Shown: positions 20,210 through 30,400, counted from the first letter of the stretch. The stretch is 31,476 nt of DNA from an uncultured Clostridia bacterium (GCA_946539105.1 CAMNHG010000006.1:1-31476); one strand, 5' to 3'. Numbers and translations: made by a program. The notes: generated by a model from the letters alone, not told the origin.

Positions 20210-22564
20210 CTAAAAAGAAAACAGTTTTTCCAAATCAATGTATTCACAAAGAAGCGCGGAGTACGAGTTCATTTTATTTGGTATCCAAACGCTTCTTGTC
20301 ACTCGTGTGCTTGCGCCGCCTTGGTTTTCCCAGTTATAGTTTCCTTCGATGGTATGAATTTTTGTTACCTGCCCCAGCGCGTTGGTTTCAACCGATTCTA
20401 TAAAGCCTATATGTAACCGTCCGTCGCTACCGGGATATTTATTGTATGATGTGGTGAACAAATCTCCGGGCTTTGGTATATATCCGCTGCTGTACGCGCT
20501 TTTTAACGCACCCCTTGCTTTTGCCTGCATTGCTATTTCGCTTACGTGAACACAGGGTTTAACGGGATTTGTCCTTTTTACCTTTGCCGCGAACTGATCT
20601 ATCATACACCACGCAAATTCAGCGCACCAGGCAAAGCTTCTCGATACGTTCAGGCTTGTTTTTGAGTTAATATAGCTCACATACGATGAGTTCGAATTGC
20701 CGACTTGCGCCTGTAACTGCTTTTCCATAACACTGCGAAACGTGTTTACCGCGACAGACCACGCGCCGTAGGCTGTACCACTGTTTTCGGTCGCGTACAC
20801 TGCTCTTACCTGGTAGGAATAATATGCATTTGAAGCAACGGCTTTATCAACGTAAGAGGTTCCTGTGGTCAAAATATAACTGTATTTTGAATCGCCCTTT
20901 TTAATTTTCGCAATCTGGTATTTATTCGCTCCCGGAACACTGTTCCAGCTCAGTGCCACGCCTCCCGGCACCGATAGCTTTAGTTTGGCGGAACCGATAT
21001 ATGTAAGGCTTTTCGGTTTTGAAAACGCTCCGTAGTCTTTGCTGCCTATCGCTCGAACCTGAACATAATACAAGGTTCCGGATTTTACGGTGAACATGGG
21101 ATAATATGTATTTGTTGTAACCGCGGACTGCCATGACGACGCGGAAGCCGCCTTGATATACACCGCGTATTTTACGGCTCCGGGCACCCTGCTCCATTCA
21201 ACGCGCATTCCGTTTGATTTGTTTGCGAGCGACACCGCCGGCTGAACAAGCCTGAGTATTGATCTTGCCGCCGACCACTCGCCGTATGCTGTACCGCTGT
21301 TTTCTGTTTCGTAAATAGCTCTTACCTGATAGAAGTATTGCGTGCTGCCCGAAACCGCGCTGTCAAAAAAAGACGGGCCGGTTGTATAGTAGTAGCTGTA
21401 TGAGGAAGCTCCGCTTTTCTTTTTTGCTATCTGGTACTTGTTTGCTCCGTTAACGCCGTTCCAGCTCAGGTTGATCCCGCCTGCGGCATTCGACAGCGTT
21501 ACAACAGGACGTCCAATAAACGTAATCGCTTTAAGCCTTGAATATGTACCGCTGACATTTCCGTTAACAGGGCGAACCTGTACATAATACAGCTTGCCTG
21601 AATTTACATTTAGTATGGGATAAAAAGTATTTGTCGTTGACGCTGTTTTCCAATTTGCATCGTCAGCTGACTTGTAGTATATAGCGTATCTTACCGCTCC
21701 GCTTACAGCACTCCACTGCGCGCGGATTCCGTTTGACTTGTTTGACAGCGACACGTTTGTCTGCGCCAATGTGACTACTGAATTTACAGCTGACCATGCA
21801 CCGTAAACCGTTTTTCCGTTAGCCGCGGAGTACACAGCCCTTACCTGGTAACAGTACACGCAAGCCTTAACTACGCTTCTGTCTGTAAATGAATCAGCGG
21901 TCGTTGTGTAGTAGGTGAAGGATTTATCTCCGCTTTTCTTTTTTGCTATCTGGTACATGTTCGCTCCGCCGACTCTGTTCCATACACATACGTTTGAGCT
22001 TCCGTTAAAGCTAAGCGCGGTGACTACGGCGCGCTCGATATATTTCAAACTTTCTACAGTTGAATCGTACCCTTTAACGCCATTGGCACTGACGGCTTGC
22101 ACCTTAACAAAATATTGCGTTCCTGATTTTGCTTCGGGAATAATACAGCTTGTATCGCTTGTTTCAAAGGATATGTAATCATTATCCGAGGCGTTTTTGT
22201 AATATACAATATAATAAGCCGCTTCATCTGCACTGCTCCACGAAGCCGCTAATCCGTCCGCGGAATTTGTAAGACTGAGGGTCACAGCGGAAAGCTTTTC
22301 CTCAACTTCAACAGCGTCCTCAGGAGGTTCGGTATTATTATAAGAATCCGCTCCAAGTTGAGCTTCATTAACAACAACGTCAGTCGAATACGCTTCGGTT
22401 TCATAAGTACTTTCGGTTATATTTTCGCTTGTACTTTCGCTTTTTGCATTATTTATCTCAGCGACAGTGTTTTTTTCAGCGACTTCCGCTGCGCCTGCCG
22501 AAAACGGAACCATCGAAAACAAACTCAGTACAACCGCCGTTGTTATTACTATAAATTTTTTCAT
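20210..22564 (-). CDS. Secreted multidomain protein: six fibronectin type III-like repeats and a C-terminal CHAP domain
   Basis: This 784-residue protein has a Sec signal peptide (MKKFIVITTAVVLSLF, cleavage near AGAA). A Ser/Thr/Glu-rich spacer follows to about 95. Then come six Fn3-like units that alternate in type (A: NKSNGIRAQWSAVSGAVRYAIYYK; B: GANKYQIAKKK, then YYQVRAVY). The YQIA anchor of B recurs at residues 204, 377 and 549, a 172-173-residue period. The CHAP domain (about 635-784) has Cys647 in WCAEF, His in HIGFI and a polar residue in EGNYNW, so it is probably an active peptidoglycan amidase or endopeptidase. The start is 12 nt from GGAGG; an upstream in-frame ATG has no ribosome site. 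Likely a cell-wall hydrolase held to the surface by its repeats. Confidence 0.85.
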   Translation of the reverse strand: MKKFIVITTAVVLSLFSMVPFSAGAAEVAEKNTVAEINNAKSESTSENITESTYETEAYSTDVVVNEAQLGADSYNNTEPPEDAVEVEEKLSAVTLSLTNSADGLAASWSSADEAAYYIVYYKNASDNDYISFETSDTSCIIPEAKSGTQYFVKVQAVSANGVKGYDSTVESLKYIERAVVTALSFNGSSNVCVWNRVGGANMYQIAKKKSGDKSFTYYTTTADSFTDRSVVKACVYCYQVRAVYSAANGKTVYGAWSAVNSVVTLAQTNVSLSNKSNGIRAQWSAVSGAVRYAIYYKSADDANWKTASTTNTFYPILNVNSGKLYYVQVRPVNGNVSGTYSRLKAITFIGRPVVTLSNAAGGINLSWNGVNGANKYQIAKKKSGASSYSYYYTTGPSFFDSAVSGSTQYFYQVRAIYETENSGTAYGEWSAARSILRLVQPAVSLANKSNGMRVEWSRVPGAVKYAVYIKAASASSWQSAVTTNTYYPMFTVKSGTLYYVQVRAIGSKDYGAFSKPKSLTYIGSAKLKLSVPGGVALSWNSVPGANKYQIAKIKKGDSKYSYILTTGTSYVDKAVASNAYYSYQVRAVYATENSGTAYGAWSVAVNTFRSVMEKQLQAQVGNSNSSYVSYINSKTSLNVSRSFAWCAEFAWCMIDQFAAKVKRTNPVKPCVHVSEIAMQAKARGALKSAYSSGYIPKPGDLFTTSYNKYPGSDGRLHIGFIESVETNALGQVTKIHTIEGNYNWENQGGASTRVTRSVWIPNKMNSYSALLCEYIDLEKLFSF
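20879..22000 (-). repeat. Threefold A-B Fn3 dimer repeat in the CHAP-protein gene
   Basis: The marker ATCTGGTA (rc of YQI codons) occurs at 20913, 21429 and 21948. Spacings are 516 and 519 bp. Copies share long identical stretches around the marker, so the dimer spread by tandem duplication. Confidence 0.75.
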
Positions 22565-22640
22565 TTCACTTTCTAACCTCCGGAGCAAAAATAACAAAAA
22601 CAATCCTATTTATTTATAATACCACAATTTTTCCTATAAT

Positions 22641-22658
22641 ACTACCTAAAAATTACCT
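22641..22658. promoter_or_regulatory. Two direct 7-mers 11 bp apart upstream of the CHAP gene
   Basis: ACTACCT (22641-22647) and ATTACCT (22652-22658) are spaced one helical turn apart, as for OmpR-type regulator sites. The following -10 (TATTAT with TGG extension, near 22616-22621) has no clear -35. Confidence 0.3.
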
Positions 22659-22740
22659 GCCGATTTTATCAATACTACACAAACTTTTTTTGTTCCGTGA
22701 GGGAACCTATCCTCAATTTGATTTATAATTAACGATTGTA

Positions 22741-24333
22741 TTACTTAAGTGCCGCCTTGATAAACGCCGAGAATAGCGGATGGGGTTTGTTGGGGCGGCT
22801 TTTAAATTCGGGGTGATACTGCACGCCGATGTAAAAATCACGGTCACTCAGCTCTACTGTCTCGACAAGCCTGCCGTCGGGGGAAAGTCCCGAGAGCGTT
22901 AAGCCGGCGGACTGCAACGCTTCGCGGTAGTCGTTATTGAACTCGTAGCGGTGGCGGTGGCGTTCGCTGATTTCGTTTTTTCCGTATGCGCGGTGCATTG
23001 CGGTGTTTTCCTTTATTACGCACGGATACGCGCCTAACCTTAATGTGCCGCCCTTGTCAATCTCGTCGTTTTGACCGGGCATATAGTCGATGACCTTCGG
23101 CACGTTTTGAACAAATTCTCCCGAGTTTGCGTTTGCGATTCCCGCAACATTCCGCGCAAATTCGATTACGGCAATCTGCATTCCAAGGCAGATTCCGAAG
23201 TACGGAACTCCGTTTTCCCTGGCGTATTTTGCCGCGAGAATCATACCCTCAATTCCCCTTTGACCGAAGCCGCCGGGGACAATAATTCCGTCCGGTCCGT
23301 TCAAGGTGTTATCTACGTTTTCTTCCGTGATGTTTTCGGAGTCAATCCACTTGATTTCTACGCTTGAATTAAGATAATATCCCGCGTGGCGAAGTGCCTC
23401 GGCAACAGACAAATACGCGTCGTGAAGCTCGACATACTTGCCGACCAAGCCGATTGTAACGCTCCTTTCGCGGCACTTAATACGCTCGACCATATGCTCC
23501 CAGTCGGCAAGGTCGGGCTTGCGTGATTTAAGGTTAAGCTCGCGGCAAACAATGTCGGAAATATGCGCCTTTTCAAGCATAAGCGGAGCTTCATAAAGCA
23601 CAGGAAGCGTGAGGTTTTCGATAACGCAATCAGGCCAAACGTTGCAAAAATGCGCAATTTTCTCAAAAATAGCCCTGTCCTTAATCGGCTCGTCTGTGCG
23701 AAGGATGATGATATCGGGAGAAACTCCCAAGCCCTGCAGCTCCTTAACGCTGTGCTGGGTGGGCTTGCTTTTATGCTCGCCCGAAGCCTTAAGATACGGC
23801 ACAAGCGTTACGTGGATGTACAGCCTGTTGTCCTGTCCGACCTCGTGACCGACCTGACGGATAGCCTCGATAAACGGCTGGCTCTCGATATCGCCGATTG
23901 TGCCGCCGATTTCGGTAATTACAACGTCCGCGTCGGTCTTTTTGCCGACGGAATAGATAAAACGCTTAATCTCGTCGGTGATGTGCGGAATTACCTGCAC
24001 GGTTTTGCCGAGGTACTCTCCGCGGCGTTCCTTGGCGAGGACATTTGAGTAGACCTTTCCTGTGGTGAGGTTTGAGTATTTGTTCAAATCCTCGTCGATA
24101 AAACGCTCGTAATGCCCGAGGTCAAGGTCGGTTTCGGCTCCGTCCTCGGTAACGTAAACCTCGCCGTGCTGGTATGGGCTCATTGTGCCGGGATCGACGT
24201 TGATGTACGGGTCCAGCTTTTGAGCGGCAACCTTCAGCCCTCTCGCTTTCAAAAGTCTGCCGAGCGATGCTGCGGTAATTCCCTTGCCGAGTCCCGAGAC
24301 AACTCCTCCCGTTACAAAAATATACTTTGTCAT
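22741..24333 (-). CDS. pyrG: CTP synthase
   Basis: This 530-residue enzyme makes CTP from UTP, ATP and glutamine (or ammonia). The synthetase domain (about 1-265) has TGGVVSGLGKGITAASLG (P-loop) and DPYINVDPGTMSP. The glutamine amidotransferase domain (about 290-530) has the nucleophile in GICLGMQ, and HPEFKSRP supplies His and Glu. Length is normal. It follows gltD by 10 bp, and its GGAG site lies near the gltD end, so gltB, gltD and pyrG probably form an operon. All three consume or release glutamine-derived nitrogen, which makes the linkage sensible. Confidence 0.97.
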   Translation of the reverse strand: MTKYIFVTGGVVSGLGKGITAASLGRLLKARGLKVAAQKLDPYINVDPGTMSPYQHGEVYVTEDGAETDLDLGHYERFIDEDLNKYSNLTTGKVYSNVLAKERRGEYLGKTVQVIPHITDEIKRFIYSVGKKTDADVVITEIGGTIGDIESQPFIEAIRQVGHEVGQDNRLYIHVTLVPYLKASGEHKSKPTQHSVKELQGLGVSPDIIILRTDEPIKDRAIFEKIAHFCNVWPDCVIENLTLPVLYEAPLMLEKAHISDIVCRELNLKSRKPDLADWEHMVERIKCRERSVTIGLVGKYVELHDAYLSVAEALRHAGYYLNSSVEIKWIDSENITEENVDNTLNGPDGIIVPGGFGQRGIEGMILAAKYARENGVPYFGICLGMQIAVIEFARNVAGIANANSGEFVQNVPKVIDYMPGQNDEIDKGGTLRLGAYPCVIKENTAMHRAYGKNEISERHRHRYEFNNDYREALQSAGLTLSGLSPDGRLVETVELSDRDFYIGVQYHPEFKSRPNKPHPLFSAFIKAALK

Positions 24334-24343
24334 TTTTTACTCC

Positions 24344-25828
24344 TTATAAATTCGTATAACCCATCAGGCTGAGGTCAACTTCTCTCGCGCAGTCTCTGCC
24401 GTCGCGGATTGCGCGCACTACAAGAGACTGACCGCTGCGGCAATCGCCTGCGGCGTAGACATTTTCCGCGCTTGTAAGGTGAGAAGCCTTTTTGCAGGCT
24501 ATGTTTGTTCTGCCGTCAATATTTGTGCCGAACGCCTTTGTAACATAGCTCTCGCTGCCGAGGAAGCCTGCCGCGATAAGCACAAGCTCAGCCTTTACCT
24601 CGTGTTCAGAACCTTTCACCTCTTTCATATTCATCCGACCGGTCTTTTTGTCCTTTTCAAAGTCCAGTTTTACAAGCACAGCTCCCTTTAACCTGCCGTT
24701 TTTATCCTTAATAAACTCCTTGACGGTAGTCTGATATACCCTCGGGTCGCTGCCGAAAACAGCAGCGGCTTCCTCCTGACCATAGTCAGTCTTGCAGACC
24801 CTAGGCCACTGCGGCCACGGATTATTTTCGGCTCTGGTATCGGGGAGCTTGGGCATCATCTCAAGCTGCAAAACGCTTTTTGCGCCGTGGCGGACGCAGG
24901 TGCCTACGCAATCGTTGCCGGTGTCGCCTCCGCCGATTACAATTACGTTTTTGTCCTTTGCCGAAATAAAAGTTCCGTCCTTTAAGCCGTTATCGAGCAG
25001 TGCCTTGGTGGTGGATTTCAGAAAATCTACCGCAAAATAGATTCCGTCCGCTTCACGTCCTTTAACGTTTATATCACGCGGATTTGAAGCTCCGCAGCAG
25101 AGAATAATTCTGTCAAACCGCTCTTTTAATTCTTTTACGGAAATATCCTTGCCGACGTTGACGTTAGTTTTAAACTCAACGCCCTCTTCCTTCATAATGC
25201 TGATTCTACGCTCGATGATTTGCTTTTCGAGCTTCATATTCGGGATTCCGTACATCATCAGTCCGCCGATACGGTCGCTGCGCTCGAACACCGTTACGCT
25301 GTGTCCGCGCCTGTTCAGCTGATCCGCCGCGGCAAGTCCCGAAGGGCCTGAGCCGATTACGGCGATTTTCTTGCCTGTTCTGACCTTAGGCGGATTCGGC
25401 TTTGCAAAGCCCTCGGCATAAGCTATCTCGACAATCATATATTCGTTATTTCTGACAGTAACAGCGTCGCCGTTCGCGCCGCAGGTGCATGCCTTTTCGC
25501 ACAGCGCAGGGCATACTCGTGAGGTGAACTCGGGGAAATTATTTGTTAGCCTGAGCCGCTGATAAGCCTGTTCCATTGAGCCGCGGAAAAGCAAATCGTT
25601 CCACTCGGGAATCAGGTTATTGAGCGGACAGCCGCTTATCATTCCGCCGATATTAAGCCCCGACTGGCAAAACGGTACTCCGCACTCCATACATCTCGCG
25701 CCCTGTTTTTTTTGCTCATCAAGGCTTAAAGGCGTGTGAAACTCGTTAAAATTTTTGATTCTGTCTTTTACGGAGAAGGCACGGGCTTCCTCACGCTCGT
25801 ATTCCATAAATCCTGTAGGCTTTCCCAT
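24344..25828 (-). CDS. gltD: Glutamate synthase (NADPH), small subunit
   Basis: This 494-residue protein is the electron-input subunit of GOGAT. It has N-terminal Cys clusters for two 4Fe-4S centres (CMECGVPFC, CPLNNLIPEW and CPALCEKAC). An FAD-binding Rossmann (GSGPSGLAAADQL) and an NADPH Rossmann (IGGGDTGNDCVGTCVRHGA) follow. It passes NADPH electrons to the FMN of GltB. Its ATG shares one base with the gltB stop (TAATG) and has a strong AAAGGAGG site within gltB, so the two are translated together at near equal levels. Length is normal. Confidence 0.96.
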   Translation of the reverse strand: MGKPTGFMEYEREEARAFSVKDRIKNFNEFHTPLSLDEQKKQGARCMECGVPFCQSGLNIGGMISGCPLNNLIPEWNDLLFRGSMEQAYQRLRLTNNFPEFTSRVCPALCEKACTCGANGDAVTVRNNEYMIVEIAYAEGFAKPNPPKVRTGKKIAVIGSGPSGLAAADQLNRRGHSVTVFERSDRIGGLMMYGIPNMKLEKQIIERRISIMKEEGVEFKTNVNVGKDISVKELKERFDRIILCCGASNPRDINVKGREADGIYFAVDFLKSTTKALLDNGLKDGTFISAKDKNVIVIGGGDTGNDCVGTCVRHGAKSVLQLEMMPKLPDTRAENNPWPQWPRVCKTDYGQEEAAAVFGSDPRVYQTTVKEFIKDKNGRLKGAVLVKLDFEKDKKTGRMNMKEVKGSEHEVKAELVLIAAGFLGSESYVTKAFGTNIDGRTNIACKKASHLTSAENVYAAGDCRSGQSLVVRAIRDGRDCAREVDLSLMGYTNL

Positions 25829-28800
25829 TAATGCTCCTCCTTTACCAGTTTGTCAAAAGCGGCAATTTCTGCCTGCTCCGCGCTGAGACCGCGAGCCTTT
25901 CCGTCGGCAATTTCCTCGGTAATTCGCTTATAATCATACGGAATTATCTTTTTGAAAAGCGGCAGATATTCGCTGAAATTATCAAGTATTCTCCTGCCCT
26001 TACCTGAGCCTGTCGCCTTTACGTGCGCGTTAAGAAGCTCCTTAACTTTTTCAATATCGCCTTTCTCGGTTAGCTCTGTACACTCAACAAGCTCCTTGTT
26101 AAGCCTGCGGTAGAGGTGGTGGTGTTCGTCAAAAACGTAGGCAACTCCGCCTGACATACCGGCAGCGAAGTTCTTGCCTGTTCTTCCCAAAACGAGCACG
26201 CAGCCGCCTGTCATATACTCACAGCCATGGTCGCCCACTCCCTCTACAACCGCTGTCGCGCCTGAGTTGCGGACGCAAAAACGCTCGCCAGCAACGCCGT
26301 TGATGTACGCGTTACCGCTTGTCGCTCCGTACATGGCAACGTTGCCGATTATTATATTTTCCTCCGCGCTGAATTTTGAATTGTCAGGCGGATAAACGAT
26401 GAGCTTGCCGCCCGAAAGACCTTTGCCGAAGTAGTCGTTGCTGTCGCCGGAAAGCTCCAGCGTTAAGCCCTTTGGAATGAACGCGCCAAAGCTCTGTCCG
26501 CCCGAACCGCTGCACTTTACGGTGTAGGTGTCGTCTTTAAGAGCAGAGCCGAAGTGCTTTGTAAGCTCTGAACCGAAGGCAGTTCCGAGAGAACGGTCTG
26601 TGTTCTTTACCTGAATTTCAACTTTTTGCTTTGCCGGTCTTGTCAGATCAAATTCCTTTTCCAAAACGCGTTCGTCAAGCGTTTCATATAGCTTAAAATC
26701 GTAAAGGCTTTTTGAGTTATAGTTGATTTTCTCAGTACAATTCGTACTCAGAATCGACGATAAATCGAGCTTGCTTTCAGCTTCGGATAGATTTTCCTTT
26801 TGCTTTAATAAATCGGTTCTTCCGACAAGCTCGTCAAGTGTGCGTACGCCGAGCCTTGACATATATTCCCTTAAATCCTGAGCTATAAACCGCATAAAGT
26901 TTACGACATACTCGGGCTTGCCTGCAAAGCGTTTTCTCAGCTCGGGATTTTGTGTTGCCACGCCGAACGGACAGGTGTCGAGATTGCACACGCGCATCAT
27001 AGCGCAGCCCATAGTAACAAGCGGAGCGGTTGCAAATCCAAATTCCTCCGCGCCGAGAATTGCCGCGATTGCGACGTCGCGACCGGTCATCAGCTTGCCG
27101 TCGGTTTCGATTACGACCTTATTTCTTAGGTTGTTCATAATCAGAGTTTGGTGAGCCTCGGCAAGTCCGAGCTCCCACGGCAGACCAGCGTTGTAAATCG
27201 AGCTCCTCGGAGCCGCGCCTGTTCCGCCGTCATAGCCGGAAATCAGTATTACTCCCGCGCCTGCCTTGGCAACGCCTGCGGCTACCGTTCCCACTCCGCA
27301 TTCTGATACCAGCTTTACGGAAATACGCGCGTTTTTATTGGCGTTTTTTAGGTCATAAATGAGCTGCGCCAAGTCCTCGATTGAGTAAATATCGTGGTGC
27401 GGCGGCGGTGAAATAAGCGACACGCCGGGTGTAGAGTGCCTTGTCTTTGCAATCCAGGGATACACCTTGCTTCCGGGAAGATGTCCGCCCTCGCCGGGCT
27501 TTGCGCCCTGCGCCATTTTTATCTGAATTTCATCGGCAGAATTGAGATATTCGCTGGTAACGCCGAACCGTCCCGAGGCTACCTGCTTAATCGCCGAGCA
27601 GCGGTTTTCCTTTGTTCCTTTTGTCGCCAGGCGTTCGGGGCTTTCGCCGCCTTCGCCTGAGTTTGACTTGCCGTGGAGCATATTCATCGCGAGAGCCAAG
27701 GTTTCGTGCGCTTCCTGAGAGATTGAGCCGTAGCTCATCGCGCCGGTCTTAAAGCGTTTTACAATTTCGTCAACGCTTTCTACCTCGTCAATCGGAACAG
27801 GGCTTTCGGCGAAGTTAAAGTCGAGCAGACCGCGTAGGCTGACCGCGCTCATCTCTTCATTCAACAGCTTTGTGTACTGCTTGAACAAATCGTAGCTCCC
27901 TGTACGCGTTGCCGCCTGCAGCGCGTGAATCGTCTGCGGATTGTAGAGGTGCTCCTCTTTGCCGCTACGGTATTTGTGGGTTCCGTTTGAGGGAAGCTCT
28001 GAATTTGTTTCCAAATCGAGCGGATCAAACGCGGCGGTGTGGAGTTTTTCGACATTATCCTCAATATCCTTAATTGTAATGCCGCCTACTCTGCTGACCG
28101 TACCTGTAAAGTATTTGTCGATAACCTCGCTGCTAAGTCCGATTGCCTCGAAAATCTGAGAGCCCATATAGGACTGGATTGTGGAAATACCCATTTTTGA
28201 GGCGATTTTTACAATGCCGTGAATTACCGCGTTATTGTAATCGTCAACAGCCGCGTAGTAGTCCTTGTCGAGCAAATCGTCGTGGATAAGCTCGTGGATA
28301 GTCTCCTGCGCGAGGTACGGATTTACCGCCGTCGCGCCGTAGCCGAGGAGAGTCGCGAAGTGGTGAACCTCGCGCGGTTCTCCGCTTTCGAGAACGATGG
28401 AGAGCGATGTTCTGCGCTTGGTAACGACAAGGTGCTGATGAAGAGCGGAAACCGCCAAAAGCGACGGAATCGCAAGGTGGTTTTCGTCAACTCCCCTGTC
28501 GGAGAGTATCAGTATATTCGCTCCCTCGCGGTACGCCTTGTCGGCATTTAAAAACATTTTTTCAACCGCTTTTTTGAGCGAGGTGTTTTTATAGTACAGC
28601 ATTGGGATTACGGCTGATTTAAAACCGCGTTCCCTGATGTTTTTTAATTTTAGAATGTCTGTTGACGACAAAATCGGATTGTGAACCTTCAAAACCTTGC
28701 AGTTTTCGGGCTTTTCTTCAAGAATATTTCCCGACTCTCCGAGGTACACTGTGGTCGAGGTCACAACCTCCTCCCTGAGTGCGTCAATCGGAGGATTTGT

Positions 28801-30366
28801 TACCTGAGCGAAAAGCTGCTTGAAATAATTAAACAGCGGCTGATTGACCTTTGAAAGCGGCGGAACAGGGCTGTCTGTACCCATTGAGGCAATCTGCTCC
28901 GAGCCGTCGCGTGCCATTGGCAGAATTGAGGTCATAACGTCCTCGCGTGTATAGCCGAACGCCTTTTGCAGCTTTTTGCGCTCGGCGCGGTGGTGCTCGT
29001 CAACTTTTAAATTCGGAATTTTCAAGTCCTTAAGCCTTACAAGATTGCTGTCGAGCCACTCGCCGTAGGGCTGCTTTGAAGCGTAATGCTCCTTAATTTC
29101 ATCGTCGCTGATAAGCTCGCCCTTGACGGTGTCCACAAGAAGCATTTTTCCCGGGCGAAGTCTGTCCTTTGCGACTACCTTTTCCGCAGGAATTTCAAGC
29201 GCGCCTACCTCTGATGAGAGAATTAAATTTTCATCGTCCGTGATGTAATATCTTGACGGGCGCAAGCCGTTTCGGTCGAGCACAGCACCCATAATATCAC
29301 CGTCGGAGAAAAGGATTGAAGCAGGACCGTCCCACGGCTCCATCATCGTCGCGTAATACTGGTAAAAATCCTTCTTCTTGCGCGAAATCGTATTGTTTCT
29401 GTCCCACGGCTCGGGAATTGTTATCATCACCGCGAGCGGCAAGGGCATTCCGCTCATTACAAGAAATTCAAGCGTGTTGTCGAGCATTGCGGAGTCAGAG
29501 CCCTCGGCGTTTACCACGGGAATTACCTTGTCCAAATCGCCCTTCAGGTGCTCCGAACGCATATTTTCCTCGCGCGCAAGCATTTTGTCGGCATTGCCGC
29601 GGATTGTGTTAATCTCGCCGTTATGGACTATCATTCTGTTGGGATGTGCCCTCTCCCAGCTCGGGTTTGTATTGGTTGAAAATCGCGAATGTACAAGCGC
29701 GATCGCGCTCTTAAAATCCTTATCCTGCAAATCGGGGAAGAAATTTCGCAAATCGCCTACAAGGAACATTCCCTTGTAAACTATTGTGCGCGAGGAAAGC
29801 GAAACTACGTATGTATCCTCGCTGCTCTGCTCAAAAATTCTGCGAGCGACATAGAGCCTGCGGTCAAAATCAAGCCCTTTTCTCACGCCATCCGGACGCT
29901 CTATAAAGCATTGCTGAATGTTCGGCATACAGTCGAGTGCGCGCCGGCCGATTGCGTTTGTGTTGTGGGGAACCTCACGCCAGCCGAGGATATTAAGCCC
30001 CTCCTTGGCGGCGATAATTTCAAACATCTTTTTCGCCTGATTGCGCCTGAGCTCGTTTTGCGGAAAGAAAAACATACCCACAGCGTAATCACGCTCATTC
30101 TTTAGCTTTATACCGAGCTTTTCTGCCGCTTTCTTAAAGAAAGTGTGGCTGATTTGGAGCAGAATACCGACGCCGTCGCCGGTCTTGCCCTCGGCGTCCT
30201 TGCCTGCACGGTGTTCAAGGGTTTCAACGATAGTCAGAGCGTTCTCGACGGTATCGTGCGATTTTTTACCCTTAATGTTGACTACCGCTCCTATACCGCA
30301 GTTATCGTGCTCAAAGCGCGGAGAATACAGCGCGGATTTGAACCGTGTGTTCTTTTGCTGAAACAT
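25828..30366 (-). CDS. gltB: Glutamate synthase, large subunit
   Basis: This 1512-residue protein makes two glutamates from glutamine and 2-oxoglutarate. After a short propeptide, Cys23 in HDNCGIG is the amidotransferase nucleophile. The central and FMN/synthase domains follow, with EGGESPERLATKG, KPGEGGHLPGSKV and SGYDGGTGAAPRSS. The 3Fe-4S Cys lie in the CAMMRVC-NLDTC stretch. The C-terminal GXGXG beta-helix has IIGNVAMYGATSGNAYING. I start it at the ATG at 30366, behind AGAGGAAG; an ATG 7 codons upstream lacks a site. It has its own promoter, divergent from glnN. Nothing is truncated. Confidence 0.97.
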   Translation of the reverse strand: MFQQKNTRFKSALYSPRFEHDNCGIGAVVNIKGKKSHDTVENALTIVETLEHRAGKDAEGKTGDGVGILLQISHTFFKKAAEKLGIKLKNERDYAVGMFFFPQNELRRNQAKKMFEIIAAKEGLNILGWREVPHNTNAIGRRALDCMPNIQQCFIERPDGVRKGLDFDRRLYVARRIFEQSSEDTYVVSLSSRTIVYKGMFLVGDLRNFFPDLQDKDFKSAIALVHSRFSTNTNPSWERAHPNRMIVHNGEINTIRGNADKMLAREENMRSEHLKGDLDKVIPVVNAEGSDSAMLDNTLEFLVMSGMPLPLAVMITIPEPWDRNNTISRKKKDFYQYYATMMEPWDGPASILFSDGDIMGAVLDRNGLRPSRYYITDDENLILSSEVGALEIPAEKVVAKDRLRPGKMLLVDTVKGELISDDEIKEHYASKQPYGEWLDSNLVRLKDLKIPNLKVDEHHRAERKKLQKAFGYTREDVMTSILPMARDGSEQIASMGTDSPVPPLSKVNQPLFNYFKQLFAQVTNPPIDALREEVVTSTTVYLGESGNILEEKPENCKVLKVHNPILSSTDILKLKNIRERGFKSAVIPMLYYKNTSLKKAVEKMFLNADKAYREGANILILSDRGVDENHLAIPSLLAVSALHQHLVVTKRRTSLSIVLESGEPREVHHFATLLGYGATAVNPYLAQETIHELIHDDLLDKDYYAAVDDYNNAVIHGIVKIASKMGISTIQSYMGSQIFEAIGLSSEVIDKYFTGTVSRVGGITIKDIEDNVEKLHTAAFDPLDLETNSELPSNGTHKYRSGKEEHLYNPQTIHALQAATRTGSYDLFKQYTKLLNEEMSAVSLRGLLDFNFAESPVPIDEVESVDEIVKRFKTGAMSYGSISQEAHETLALAMNMLHGKSNSGEGGESPERLATKGTKENRCSAIKQVASGRFGVTSEYLNSADEIQIKMAQGAKPGEGGHLPGSKVYPWIAKTRHSTPGVSLISPPPHHDIYSIEDLAQLIYDLKNANKNARISVKLVSECGVGTVAAGVAKAGAGVILISGYDGGTGAAPRSSIYNAGLPWELGLAEAHQTLIMNNLRNKVVIETDGKLMTGRDVAIAAILGAEEFGFATAPLVTMGCAMMRVCNLDTCPFGVATQNPELRKRFAGKPEYVVNFMRFIAQDLREYMSRLGVRTLDELVGRTDLLKQKENLSEAESKLDLSSILSTNCTEKINYNSKSLYDFKLYETLDERVLEKEFDLTRPAKQKVEIQVKNTDRSLGTAFGSELTKHFGSALKDDTYTVKCSGSGGQSFGAFIPKGLTLELSGDSNDYFGKGLSGGKLIVYPPDNSKFSAEENIIIGNVAMYGATSGNAYINGVAGERFCVRNSGATAVVEGVGDHGCEYMTGGCVLVLGRTGKNFAAGMSGGVAYVFDEHHHLYRRLNKELVECTELTEKGDIEKVKELLNAHVKATGSGKGRRILDNFSEYLPLFKKIIPYDYKRITEEIADGKARGLSAEQAEIAAFDKLVKEEH

Positions 30367-30400
30367 ATGACTTCTTCCTCTCTGCAAATTTATGTGTCCT

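Noticed and set aside
22676..22705. Hairpin GTTCC/GGAAC as a pyrG terminator
   Set aside because: In the leftward direction it is followed by A residues, not U, and the stem is only 5 bp.
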